Positions 29,816-40,994 of a stretch of 64,000 bases of DNA are shown here, piece after piece. The position numbers and the translations under genes are program-made. Each line of letters begins with the position of its first letter. Positions within the stretch are counted from its first letter, which is position 1. The DNA comes from Peronospora farinosa (taxonomy: Eukaryota > Oomycota > Peronosporomycetes > Peronosporales > Peronosporaceae): contig CANTFK010000084.1 in NCBI GenBank assembly GCA_947646735.1, forward strand, positions 1-64,000. Direction: 5' to 3'. The notes under the pieces are model-generated. The model saw only the letters and a program-made list of their open reading frames with translations. It was not told where the DNA came from and did no database searches.

Positions 29816-30112
29816 ATAAAAATAATAATTAAATATAATAATTATTTATTATAAAAATGCATTAAATTTTTAAATGTACAAACATTTGCATAAAATTATC
29901 ACCAGTTCCGATGTTTTACATTCATGGGCTATCCCATCATTAGGTATTAAATTGGATGCCTGTCCTGGACGTTTAAATCAAACATCAATGTTTAACTTTA
30001 ATTTTTTACCTTTTTAGGTTCAGTAGCTGCTGGATTATTCGGTTTTTATATTGCTCCATCTTCATGTTTTTCTTCCCCTATTAAATATAAAGATAAATAC
30101 AAGTCCATAAAT
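29816..30112. other. Nuclear insertion of mitochondrial DNA (cox2 and nad5 pieces)
   Basis: On the plus strand 29,895-29,992 reads in frame as cytochrome c oxidase subunit 2: [15 protein letters not shown] then [16 protein letters not shown], the Cu-A-proximal conserved block. From about 29,997 the text changes to [18 protein letters not shown], which fits the N-terminus of NADH dehydrogenase subunit 5. The flanks (29,820-29,890 and 30,060-30,110) are very AT-rich, like mitochondrial spacer. The two gene pieces are not neighbours in any one reading frame, so this is a composite insert. It lies inside gag of element A. Confidence 0.85.
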
Positions 30113-30310
30113 TTATACTTGGATGGCGGCACGTTGATCATCAGGCGTCGCTGTGCTCAGCAGCGACGTCACAATAGTTTCACCAGACACCGCCGCGAGG
30201 CGATGTAGTGCCTGCCACTCCACCGAGGTAAGATGTGGGAAATCAGAATGCTCCAGCGAGACCGCTGGATCCACCAAAGACTCGCCCATGTTCATCTCGA
30301 ATCTGGTCAT
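30113..30310 (-). pseudogene. Element A gag N-terminal piece
   Basis: 65 codons (MTRFEMNMGESLVDPAVSLE...) start about 30 bp inside the primer-binding-site end and run to the junction with the mitochondrial filler, where the frame meets a stop made by the filler. In orientation and place it is the start of the gag that resumes at 29,815. Confidence 0.6.
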
Positions 30311-30336
30311 TAAAAGGACAACGAAGTGCTACCAGG

Positions 30337-30369
30337 TGTAACGGGCTAAGGACCCGTTACCATCTTACA
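30337..30369. repeat. 33-bp palindromic boundary repeat, right copy
   Basis: It starts TGTAACGGG and contains GTAACGGG-N7-CCCGTTAC, an 8-bp perfect stem; it ends TTACA. A 32-bp version stands at 25,743-25,774. Both are followed on the plus strand by similar text (CTAAARGGCGTTGRGGAAGCGC), the end of pol in element A, so a second pol end lies right of this copy. Confidence 0.75.
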
Positions 30370-31433
30370 CTAAAAGGACGTTGAGGAAGCGCTCCTAACA
30401 ACTCGTAATAAAGCTCTTTCTATGTTTTAATTTGTTTCTATTCGAAGTAAGTGCATTATGTTCCCTAGCTCACTCATAATGGATTCAATTTATTATTGGT
30501 TAATTATTCGGTCTGGCACTCCAATAATAAATAAATAATAAAAAATGACGAGAAGTATCCGCTAATCGAATACTGCCCTATGCCTACTTATGTAATTATG
30601 TATTATTCCTATAACCACTCATGTAATAGGTTGCCCCATAACACCACCTGTACATGAATCTGAAAAACAAATTTCAACTACAGTAGTTACATTGTTTTCC
30701 GTAAAATTGTGTAACTACTGAAGTTCGACATGCAAAGTGCTTTGGAAGCTGTAGCGGAAACTCAATACCGGAACAGAGTAAGGGAGCAGCGCGGTATGCG
30801 ATCACGCGGCAGAAACCCCACAATAATATTTGATGACGATAAATGACATGAAACGCACACTGGAAGGCGCAGCCCTATATATTCAATCCAAAGCAACCTC
30901 ACAGTAGTGATGTTCTGTAGACGGGCACTTCAAAGAAGCTGCCACGTGCTTCTCTGACACACACCTTTAAGCACGCGAGGAAGCGGCTAGATTGTTAACC
31001 TCCGTGTGAGGTGGTGGGATGCCTCGTCGACCGCTTAAACGGCCGCACCAACAGTTGCCGATCGCTGAAGTGAACTTCGCAACAAACTTCTAACAATTGC
31101 TTCACTTACGCCATGAAGAAGCTTATTCAGCTTCACGTCGGCAGTGAACGTTAGTTCACTGCATGGGAAATTCATATCTGACTTATTAATTATAGAAAAT
31201 TATTAAATATACTTCCAACTGCTGGTTGGTTCGTTATACAAAGATTAAATGCGCGTCTCTTTAAATGCGCATCCCTACATGCGAGCTTATATATTTTTTT
31301 GTAAGCTTCGCTAATGACGTCCGCCTGTGGCGTCATCATTAAGCTTAGTCACAACTGGCCGGTACCCCTTTGAATGTGAATACATCAACGGATATCACAT
31401 TATTGGCATTGATGTGCCTCACTTAAGTGGGAC
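30370..31433 (+). mobile_element. Diverged LTR-like sequence, forward orientation
   Basis: An 11-bp inverted repeat, CAGTAGTTACA (30,681-30,691) and TGTAACTACTG (30,710-30,720), marks a likely LTR start at 30,710. From about 30,900 to 31,433 it resembles 63,650-64,000 and the reverse of 24,700-25,200, with many substitutions but with hairpins at matching places. It is cut at about 31,433, where element B begins. The part at 30,420-30,700 is AT-rich and resembles 47,200-47,350. Confidence 0.55.
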
Positions 31434-32107
31434 GCGGTAGACCTTTAGTCCCTCATAGGTATACCACGGTACCTAATTGGTAGACCTGGTCCCTCGTTGG
31501 TAGACCTCGGTCCCTCATCGTTAGAACTTGGTCCTTTATCGGCAGATCTGGTCCTTCATCAGTAGTTCATCAGGAGACATGGTCCTTCGTCGGTAGACCT
31601 CGGGCGGTCGAGGTCGAGATAATACTGGCCAATTAACACAAGGAATCAGGGCCAGCCAGAACAAGTAACCGGGCTTTAGACAAGGATAGATTAAGGAGTT
31701 ATGGGATAGGAATATATTTAATACTACTCAATTTGCGATCTACTTGGCATGTATTCGTCGTGCTTTAAGTAGCACGAGTGTGAACATACGCCTGTTCCGG
31801 AGAAGGAATATATTTTGCCTTCCCTGTTGAAGACAGTCGTGTGTCTTGAATCAAGTGCGAAAAAACCCATAGGAAGTATTATGGCCTAGATGTGGGTTCA
31901 TCTCGAGTAGCAACACTCATAGACTTGCTATCGGAAGAGGCCTCACCCACCTCGTGGTCCGAGAGCGAAGTAAAGGCCAGATGGTTAACACCCCTAAGAA
32001 TACCAAGGAAAAGGCCAGGGACCACAAGCTCCCTTTAGAATTTGGTTTTGAGTCAACTCTCGACTAGGTCGATCGAGTGGCCACCTAACGGCCTACCGAG
32101 TGAAGAA
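31434..32107 (+). mobile_element. Element B type LTR, forward (5' side)
   Basis: It opens with five or six copies of a roughly 20-bp motif (TTGGTAGACCTGGTCCCTC, 31,440-31,610). It continues with sequence shared with 43,165-43,655 and, reversed, 47,680-48,290, for example GATCGAGTGGCCACCTA near its end. A stem-loop sits at about 31,770-31,870. Confidence 0.65.
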
Positions 32108-33361
32108 AAGCACAGTGGAGCTGGAATGGAGATTCCAGGAGATGATGAATGATGCAGAAATAGGCGTTCAATCGACGATCCACGATTCTAAAGGGTGATC
32201 GCCAATTGGGATCGACTATTTCAAAAGGGGACCACAAATTAAGTTAAACACAAATGACGATCCTTGACGCAGATTTATAGACATGTGATTATCGATGACT
32301 AACGAAGACCCTATATAGCAATCACCGATGAAGATCGACGATCACGAATTGTGATCGCTAGTGAAGCCCGATGATCACAATTGATGATCGCCGATAAATA
32401 ATGAGGAATGGCGAGTACTTGTAGATATCGACATAACGGTGATTCATATTGATGATCAAAGATATTGGGTGGTGATCGCCGATGATGATCGCCAATCGCA
32501 AATGACGAATGCCCATGAAGATCGCAGAATTGAGGCACATGAAACAATCATTGGGACTCAAGGTGCAATCGTTGAAATGAATAGAAGGGCTGATTGAGAT
32601 GAACGAACCTGCTCCTGATATCACTCACACAATGGTGCCAGAAGCATATTGGCCATTCCTGCCATCAGTGCCCCTTCAACATTTTTTTTCCTTTGGAATG
32701 GAGTTCAAGATCACGCGAATTGAACACGCATGCTCACGATTCCGAAAGGAATTATTCAAAAAAAGGTAGGCGTAGGCAGAGCTATATGTTTTTCGCCTTT
32801 GATTAATTATTGATAACAGGGATCGATTGACAAGGTACCACCGCCTTCACGCATCGCTTCTTCCGGTCAGGAACATCTAAAAGAAATTGAGAGTGTTAAT
32901 GTAAAAGTGGCGGCATTTTTTAGTGGACGAAGATAATGCGCTACCTCCAGCATCACGTGGAGCAGTTTGTGATATTTATGTGGGAAGCTTCCTCAATTGC
33001 CCAGAGAATACGGCCGGTCGCTCCGAGAGATCGAGATAAGCTGTCTGGTTTATTCAAGGGTTTTCTCTCGGCACGAATTATTCGAACGTCGACGTCACCT
33101 TAGGGCGTCGACGGTAGAATAATTTGTGTTGAGAGGGCTTAGTTTATAGTGATCCTCATTAAAGAAAACGGAGTGGACATTCGGCTATGTATAATTTCGG
33201 CTCATTAATTATCTAACACGATTAATGGTACGCCCTATGCCATTATTCAGTGAAGAACTGAAAAATTTCGGATAAAGCTTAATGGTATTGCTCTCGGGAT
33301 ATGGAGAGTGGAATAAGGTTGAAGTGATTGGATCAAGTCGATAGGCCCCGAGAAGTCAGAA
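32108..33361 (+). other. Untranslated leader of element B with GATC-dense tract
   Basis: No coding sequence is supported between the LTR and the first gag-side frame. At 32,177-32,524 the tetramer GATC occurs thirteen times in 348 bp, mostly within TGATGATCGCC-like words: a degenerate short tandem repeat. The rest is unremarkable. Confidence 0.6.
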
Positions 33362-35466
33362 TTGGCATCATGGTCGGACGATGACGTCACGAATGCTTAC
33401 CACCAGCGCAAGCTGAACGCATTCCTGGAGAGCTACCTTGTCGCGAAGACCCTCGAGATTCGGCTGCTAGGGCAACTTACTGGACCGGTGTCGACCCTAC
33501 CACGGATGCAGACCGCCACGGACGCGATCACTGCGCTATTCACCCTTCTTTGAGAAGCGAACATGGTCGCCGGACGATTCGATCCGGACGACCTGCTGTC
33601 CCTGGGATTCGACAGAATCACAAAGGCTTTAGAAAATATACACAAGCGTCTGTCGATTCTAGTCGGTACCACGCCAGCAAAGGGACACCTACCTCTGACG
33701 ACACATACACAAACACGATCCAAGTACAGCCAGATGACGCTTTAAGACATCACGGTGTATCCTCACATGTACGGAGCCGCCGGCCGCCCAGGGGCGAATC
33801 AAGTCCCATCTTAACACCTGCCGTCAAGAGGCCAGATGGCAGCAGCTCCGTGGTCTCCAGGATCGTCCTCGACTGAATCGGTCACTCGGATGTCTTTAAG
33901 ACCAACTGGGGAGGCGCTTTTACAGGCCCGAACGCGCAGCGCGGAGCAAGAATCACGAGTTCTCGAAATGGCGATGCGTGGCAAGAATGAAAAATCATTC
34001 CGATTTTCAGTTAATGGAAAAATCAGCAAGAGAAAAATTGGAATTTGCTCTGCACCGTGACGAAGGTGCTGGGGGGGAAAGACCTACCTACCCGGTAGGC
34101 AATCTGCAGAATCTTTTCGACGCGGCGATGACAAGATTTTTGAATGAACGTCAAGTACCGCGGGCACACCCTAACGGGAGTGTAGCAGGAGGAAGACCAG
34201 AGGCGAAAAGGACGACCGCTCACCATGACCAGCATCCAGGCATACAAATGCCAAGAGGCCACACGATGACCGACGTCGATATGGAATCCGTCGGTTCCTG
34301 TGAGTTCGACCCTGAAAACATGGATCTGAGGGGACCTCAGTCGATGATGGCGAACGCAGCTCTGGGACAGATACCAAATATGGTCACTCGCATCAAACTC
34401 TCGGCGACCTCGGATTTTAAAGAATTTCATGGAACAGACCAAAATGAACACAGAGCGCGCAGATGTGTATCGACGGTCAAGACAGCATTTATAAGAGACC
34501 AAGCACCAGATGACGAACGATGTCTTGTTTTTGGAGGTTTGCTAACTGGACTGGCACATAATTGGTACCGCCAGCTGGGTCGCTCAGTCCGAGGAAACTG
34601 GAAGGACCTAATGCAAGAATTCATGATTCGTTTCTGTGGTACGGGGGTACCTGTCGCCCGCCAGTACTACCATGCGAGAAAGATCGGAAGAGACCCCGCT
34701 GGATTATCGGTACCGACTGAATGTGCTTGGACTCAGGGCGAAGATGAAGATCAAAGATGGGTCGCTTAACGTTCAAAAAGATCATGTAGATCACTACATT
34801 TTGACGGTGGACGACCCGGAGCTAGCAGACAAGTTGACTATGTTGCGTCTGGCGGGCGTGGAAGAATTGGAGAAAGTATTGACAGCATGTCATCGGACGA
34901 AGGCACGACGAGGCAAGATGTTGTTTGGATCAAACAAGTATCGTCAAAAGGCACCTGCGCTACCAGACAGGCCGAGAGATATGAATCGCCGCTCTATACA
35001 TGCAGTACGGACGCCCCTGGAATACTCGAGCTCTGAAGATTCCAGTCCAGACTCCTCGGAGAATGAGGGAGATCTAAGACGAGTCTACCTTATGGAGAAA
35101 GAAGCGGGGAGGGATCCAAGTGTGAGGTTCTCAAAGAAAAATCTACCGACTAGAGAGGCCGACCAACATCGCCAGGCAGTAGACCAGCGACCCGGCCCAT
35201 CATCAGCGACCCCAAACCCGAGATGTGCATATTGCGGGTCCAAGAAACATGTAGATCTGAATTGCTGGAAAAGATTGACCTGCGACCGCTGTGAAAGGAA
35301 AGGTCACCCGTCTGATCGCTGCCTGTCTGTATGCCGGGGTTGTGGAGAGATTCACGAGATTGGGAAGTGCCAGATGGAGGAGTTCTACAATATGTTCCGT
35401 CAATGGTACAACCCAGCCAAGCATGCAGGGATGTTCCCGGAAAAACTCGAGAAGATGGCAAATTAG
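33362..35466 (+). pseudogene. Element B gag with three zinc knuckles
   Basis: The frame is broken into pieces: two short upstream frames (33,362-33,553 and 33,563-33,745), a capsid part at 33,978-34,690 (DFKEFHGTDQNEHRARR, LVFGGLLTGLAHNWYRQL), a frameshift near 34,650, and a long frame 34,636-35,466. The last ends in three CCHC-type knuckles in a row (about 35,224-35,370): CX2CX4HX4C, CX2CX4HX4C and CX2CX3HX4C. The capsid text resembles the Gypsy gag superfamily. The repeated zinc knuckle is unusual; most Gypsy gags have one. Confidence 0.75.
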
Positions 35467-35734
35467 GACGCTTGCCAGGTTGGAATCTGGTACGAGCCGA
35501 GCGTTCTAATTGTTGTATCTTTGCATATGTGGAGAAACAGACCAAGGAGGAGACGGGTATTCCAGTTAAGATTGGGAATATATCGAAAATTGGAAATTAC
35601 CCTGTTAGTAATGTTGCTTCTTTGAACAAGCCTAACAATTGTCTTCGAGAAAATGCAGTAATGGAGCTGGACTTATTGCCAGGCGAGTCTAGGGGGTACT
35701 GGAAAAACCACGCCCCTACTAAATAGTTCAGGCG

Positions 35735-37881
35735 AGCCAAAGCCTCTGGATTGGTCAGCAATGACCATGTAAATTTGTTGTTCAATACTGGTGCCGAGAA
35801 ATCCATCCTGGATATCGCTTTTGCTCGTAGGGTAGGTTGCCAAAGTGATGAAAGTGAACGACAATAATGCATTGGTATTGGGGAATCCGTATGTACTACG
35901 GAGTGGCGCACTCGCATCAAGGTCACTCCGAATGGGAACTTGGTGTACATCTATAAGGTGTGGGTAGGCCCTATGGTGGGTCAAGACGCAATTTTGGGGA
36001 TGGACTTCATGGTCCCAGCCGGTATCCGGTTAGACTTGGCCGACGGAGCTCTGTCTCCCCGATGAAGTTCGAGTACAATTGACCGGGCGAAGGACGCTTA
36101 ACAATACCCGAGTATCGGATGTGAAGCTGGGTCGGTATGTACAGATATCCGATGGAGGATGTACGGAAGTGCCTCTCAAAAGGTCGACCCCAGAACAGTG
36201 GAAAATGTGGGTCACGAGAGGCGAACGATGGGTGACCACCATGATACAAGGGATAGGACGTCGACCGACTTTGAAGATAACCAATGTCAGCCCTCGCCCC
36301 TTAACATTGCACGAAGATACCAAGGTAGGTATGTGGTTGACCAGGGATCAAGTTCCGAGAACGACAGGGTTTGTCTCGGTAGGCTCTCGAAGATATGCGG
36401 AATGGCTAAATCTGGCTTATGAATCTACCACTGACCAAGTAGACCATCAGGTCGACCCAACGGAAGAGGAAGAGGGGCCACTAGTGGAGAGACCAGAGTA
36501 TAAGACTCCGTCACACATCTTACAGCGACCAGAGGCCCCAGCCCCAATGATGAATATAACGCACCAACCGGTAACCGACAGTGAAGAACAACCGTGCGAA
36601 GAAGAGGTGAATCGGCAGGAGGGGACCGCCCAAAAGCGGAGTGTATTTGAAGAAGACCTACATACAGTGACCACCACCAATGAGAAGGAAGTCAAACCGG
36701 TAGACTTGTTACAGGCAGATGACCAGGTGTGTTCTTTCGAGAGTGGAGAACTTTGGGCCGAGGACATAAGGCCAGGGTGGGCGGTCGTACCGGAAGTGGG
36801 CCCCTCATCCGAAGGCATTGCGTTAGAAGATATACAGATTCCAGATCCAGATGGGAACACTCCCGAAGAGGTGGACCGGTTGCGACAAATAATAGGGAAG
36901 AAACGACATCTGCTGATGGGTAAAGGTAACGCCTTACCCCCGGCCGCCCGAGGAGCGATATGCGATATCGATGTAGGGAACGCAAGACCGATCGCGCAAC
37001 GTATACGGAAGGTGGCCCCTCAATTCAGAGAGAAGCTAGCCGACCTGATCAAGGGACTGTTATCAGCAAAGATCATTCAGCCTTCCACCTCGCCATGGGC
37101 CAGCCCAATTGTAATTATCGTGAAGAAGGATGGGGTCGATATTCGATTGTGTATCGACTATCGGTTGGTGATTGATTTTACCCAGCTTATGGTGTACCCG
37201 ATGCCGTTGATTAACGAATTACTGGAGGACCTGTACGGAGCTTTATGGTACTGTTCCCTTGATATGGCGAGTGGTTTTTGGGTCGTCAGTATGACCGAAA
37301 GGGCGAGACTAATCCTAGCTTTCGTTGCTCCACTGGGATTATTTGAATGGCACCGGATGCCTTTTGAGCTTAAGAATGCGCCTCAGATATATCAAATGTT
37401 GTTGGATAATGCGTTATATGGATTCTTACGGATTTCGCCAGGGGCGGCCACAGAGGAAACAGAGGATTTGTTCGCAACAGGGGAACCAGATGCAAAATCG
37501 GGCCTCTCTGTATTGGGTCGACGATCATACATTGATGACATACTTGTTCCGGCCGAATCGTGGGACGTATTATGCCAGAAAGTGGAGCGGCTGCTAGACG
37601 TGTGTGACTATTGTAATTTGTCGGTCAGTGCCGTCAAGAGTACGTGGGGGTATTGGAAGGTCGAGTATTTGGGACATCGAGTTTCCAAGGAAGGACTAGT
37701 GGCCCACCCAAAAGACCTTCAGTCTTTGGTCGACCTTTACTTACCGACAACGCTGAAGGCTATGCAATCCTTTCTGGAAAGTTTAAATTACTACAGCAGA
37801 TACATCGAAGATTATGCCGTATACGCGTCGATCCTCTATGAACTGAGAGAGGTGGATTTTTACGCGTGGAGGTGCAAATAA
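35735..37881 (+). pseudogene. Element B protease and reverse transcriptase
   Basis: Protease: LLFNTGAEKSILD near 35,780, where Gypsy proteases have DTGA; the catalytic Asp reads Asn (AAT). ILGMDFM follows, then stops. RT: the frame is open at 36,079-37,881, with a long acidic linker (about 300 residues) before the RT core: APQFREKLADLIKGLL, IRLCIDYR, SLDMASGFW, MPFELKNAPQIYQ, the catalytic SYIDDILVP (YIDD at 37,528-37,539), VEYLGHRVSKEG, LNYYSRYIEDYA. RT catalytic residues remain. An extra segment of about 30 residues sits between NAPQIYQ and YIDD. Confidence 0.8.
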
Positions 37882-37889
37882 AGACTGAA

Positions 37890-38850
37890 GATAGCATGAC
37901 GTCTATAAAAAGACGAAGAAAAGTGGTAGAATGTTAAGTAGCATTCGCTATGCCTAAGAAAAAGATTGCTACAGCACCCATTCTACGACATCTCGGCCCT
38001 ACTAGAGAGGCAGTTATTACTGTCTGCGCAAGTTTATGGGCCATCTAGGCGTCATTTGTGCAGAATTACGACGTTCTGTACATGCCGGTAATGTTCACGA
38101 GCCGAACTCTCAAGCTAAACAAGTTGAACTATAGCACAGTGGAAGAGGAAGTGGTGGCGTTGTTACGAATATTGGAGACTCATTTAAAAATGTTGGTCAC
38201 CCGACCTTCTGACGATACATTCTACACTAGCCTGGCTAGTGAAGTTTTCGGGGTTGCAAGGTCGCTTGGGAAATTTGGCCGCTCTCTTGTCCCAGTGGAC
38301 TTAAGAGATTTTGAATTGCAAGAAAGGCGAAGACCAGGTGCTGGGGGTGTTAGCAGCCAGAATTACGCCTCGAGAAAATGTAGACTCAATTCTGTCGTCA
38401 ACTGCTCCCAAGAAGCAATCCAGGCAAGTGGTCGACCTACCGACGCCCACGGTGGGACTAAATGAAGAACTGTATGTGATGAGTTTCGATGGGTCGGCCC
38501 GGGTGAAACAAGGGGGAGGTGCTTGCAGTGCTATTATGTGGAGACTCCTTGCATGGACTATAGTCGCAGCTGCGTCGAAATATCTCGACAAGTTTACGGT
38601 GAATGAGGCTGAATATGAGGGTATGTTACTGGGCTTTGACCTGTTGGGGCCAATGGAGCGACGGCATTTGATTATTTGTGGAGACTCCAATCTGCTTATA
38701 AGACAGATGCGTGGAGAGATTGAATGCAAAGCTTCAGGTCTATCCCCGTTGCGGGCCAAGGCGTTGAGTAGGCTCCAGTCGTGGCCCACCATGCAGTCCT
38801 ACACGTGAAACGAGACTGGAATCAGAGCGCAGACCAGTTGGCTAGTGCGG
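37890..38850 (+). pseudogene. Element B dual RNase H: decayed Gypsy RNase H followed by archaeal-type RNase H
   Basis: The first RNase H (about 37,960-38,270) has the frame of the Gypsy domain (PVMFTSRTLKLNKLNYSTVEEEVVALL), but the expected first Asp reads Leu (ASLWAI), a stop follows, and frames shift. The second (about 38,465-38,850) is a separate domain with the archaeal/plant type layout: SFDGSARVKQGGG, VNEAEYEGMLL, IICGDSNLL and NQSADQLASAA, so D-E-D-D is complete; one frameshift lies near 38,785. Acquisition of such a second RNase H is established for plant Tat elements and for some oomycete Gypsy elements. Confidence 0.75.
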
Positions 38851-40364
38851 CTTTACATCAGCAGCAAGGGGTCGAGTCGATACCAAGAGGAGAGTGGTCA
38901 GGTCTAGAAACAATCAATCGGCAGCCAGAGGTTTTGGTCCCTAGAGACCGGGTTCCGTCGGTCAAGGTATCCGCGGTGACGAGATCACGGTTCCCCATAA
39001 AAATATCGGGAGAGGTCATGCAAGAAGATGTGGTACAACAACTCCGGATGGATAGGATCCGAGATGCGCAAGAAGAGGAGAGCTGGGTACGCGAGTTGAA
39101 GGCATATTTGAAGGGAGACTGGAAATACTTGTCAGTGGAAGCGGCCAGAAACTGCAGCAAAATGTCGGAAGATTACGAGATAAGTGAAGAAGGACTGCTG
39201 GTGTACCCCGGCCATAGAATTATGGGGGACGACCGAGACATAACTGCCAGATTGGTGATACCTGAGAGTTTCCAAGCTGACGTCCTCCATCATTATCATA
39301 CGAGTTTGGAAGGCGGTCATCAGGGAATCGGGCGTACCTATCACCGAATTCGATGATATTATCATTAAAAAGGTCTATTTCGGAGTGTCCAGAAATATGT
39401 GGGTCAGTGCATAGATTGTAAGACTGGGGAAGGAGGCCCAATTTACAAGGAAAGTCTTCGAGGAATGTTGAAGCGACGTAACCTTTCCAAATCATCGCGA
39501 TGGACCACATATCTTCTCTCCTCAAGTCGTATGAAGGAAAACGGAGCTACTAATTTGGGTCGACCCTGTTTACGGGTTATGTGATGGCTAAGGCTAGTGC
39601 GTCACGGACAGCCCAGTAAGTAGCTGAGGGATATGAAGAATGCGTTTTTCGTCGTTTTGGCACCAGTGAGACGATCCGTCACGATCGGAAGCCGGGGTTC
39701 ACGTCGGACTTCTTCCGATCGTTCAGTCGCATGGTGGGTAACGTCAGAGAGCGACCATGGCCTACCGGCCCCAGGTGAGCGGTAATGCGGAGAGAACGGT
39801 CCAGACTCTGACCAGGTCTGTCAAAATGTATGTGGCCGACGCAGGGCAACAAGACTGGGATGAGTATGCGGAGCGTTTTACGTTTGCGTTAAAGACATTG
39901 TGCGGGAGGAAATACCGTTTTATCTGGTCCATGGATGGAATGCTAGGACTACTCTTGAGACCATGTTACCGGTGGTAAACTTTCGACGTCGAGAATTAGG
40001 ACCTCGGAGATGGAGATATCGGATTCAAAGTCACTATCAGCGAGCAAGAGACCAAATCAACGAGAATTTACGGGCGGCTAGTCAGGCTCGGGTGCAAGCG
40101 CAAAATGAAGGGGTAGTCGGCCACGAAATTCAGCCAGGGTCCCGGGTATGGCTATACTTAGACCGGGTGAAAGAGGGGTATGCCAAAAAATTGGCCCACC
40201 TTTGGCACGGATCGTTCCGAATTCGGAAAGTGGGCGTAGATCATGCAGTACGATTGACACTACGAGGCACAGAATATAGACTATTCCCAATCGTGCATAT
40301 ATCCAAGCTCAAGCCCGTCATAGATTTCCCCGATCGACTTCAGCAGCAAGCTGGAAGTGGATAG
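38850..40364 (+). pseudogene. Element B integrase
   Basis: The zinc-binding part has VLHHYHTSLEGGHQG and, after a frameshift near 39,355, CIDCKTGEG. The core is broken by several stops, but Asp-containing IRHDRKPGFTSDF and the Glu in SGNAERTVQTL are readable. The C-terminal part (39,990-40,364) is open and typical: VWLYLDRVKEGYAKKLAHLWHG, FPIVHISKLKPV. Confidence 0.75.
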
Positions 40365-40379
40365 AGAAGATTGAGCTTA

Positions 40380-40640
40380 TTTCGTCGAATGTCTGTTACC
40401 AGAAGATAGCTGGGTGCGGGAATTGGAGGAAGGCACGTATGAGGTCGAATTTTTTTGGAGAGTCGTACAGGTATATAAATTCGGTATGGACGGCAACAAC
40501 GAGATTTCCTCGTGCAATGGAAGGAGAACCCTGACTCCTCGTGGGTAGACGAAGTGGATATAGATTGCGAGCCCTAATCCGAGATTTCGAGCGCAAGAAG
40601 GCAAGCCATAACCGCTTTAAAGTAATGCAAAGCCATGAGA
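40380..40640 (+). pseudogene. Element B chromodomain-like tail
   Basis: In shifted frames this reads as a short chromo-like module (EFLVQWKENPDSSWVDEVD near 40,520-40,560), followed by MQSHEN. At least one frameshift and a stop break it from integrase. The position after integrase is that of targeting chromodomains in oomycete Gypsy elements. Confidence 0.5.
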
Positions 40641-40675
40641 ACTAGCGGAGAATACTAAAATCTCTGAAAGCAGAC

Positions 40676-40850
40676 CATGGTATCCCATCGGGAGATTTGG
40701 GTCCCTCATTGGTGGACCTGGTATCGTATTGGTAGACCTGGGTCCCTCATTGGTATACCTGATACCTTATTGGTAGACCTGGTCTCTTATTGATAGACTC
40801 GGTCCCTTATTGGTAGACCTGGGTCTCCTATGGGAAGACCTAGACCTTTC
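40676..40850 (+). repeat. Array of the roughly 20-bp GGTAGACCTGG motif
   Basis: Seven or eight imperfect copies of TTGGTAGACCTGGTCCCTCA-type units. The same motif family stands at 31,440-31,610, 43,100-43,165 and, reversed, 48,288-48,530, always next to element-B-type LTR sequence. Here it follows pol directly, and the LTR body does not continue after it. Confidence 0.75.
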
Positions 40851-40994
40851 ACGAACCCGATGTATAGAAGAACGAAGAAGGAAGACAGACAAGATCTCCT
40901 GGAAACAGAGAAAGTATGGCAAAGGAGATGAAAAATGGACAGACATACAAAAAATAGGATCGAAGAGAACGAATGTTCGTGTTCAAAAGTAGAC

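Larger units (their letters stand above)
25743..30369 (-). mobile_element. Element A: Ty3/Gypsy retrotransposon lacking integrase
   Basis: Reading on the minus strand: a 33-bp palindrome-containing repeat at 30,337-30,369, a primer-binding-site-like TGGTAGCACTTCG (reverse of about 30,322-30,334), gag start (30,310-30,113), mitochondrial filler, rest of gag with zinc knuckle (to 28,970), protease, a minisatellite linker, reverse transcriptase and RNase H, then a second 32-bp repeat at 25,743-25,774. There is no integrase. Frameshifts and the filler make it dead. Confidence 0.8.

Noticed and set aside
24620..31433. Inverted LTR-like ends around element A taken as terminal inverted repeats of a DNA transposon or a DIRS element
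   Set aside because: The interior has a Gypsy protease, RT and RNase H order with a primer-binding-site-like sequence, the right copy is much more diverged than the left, and no tyrosine recombinase is present.
40810..40992. Small Lys/Arg-rich plus frame after the repeat array
   Set aside because: Low-complexity A/G-rich text; no likeness to any element protein.
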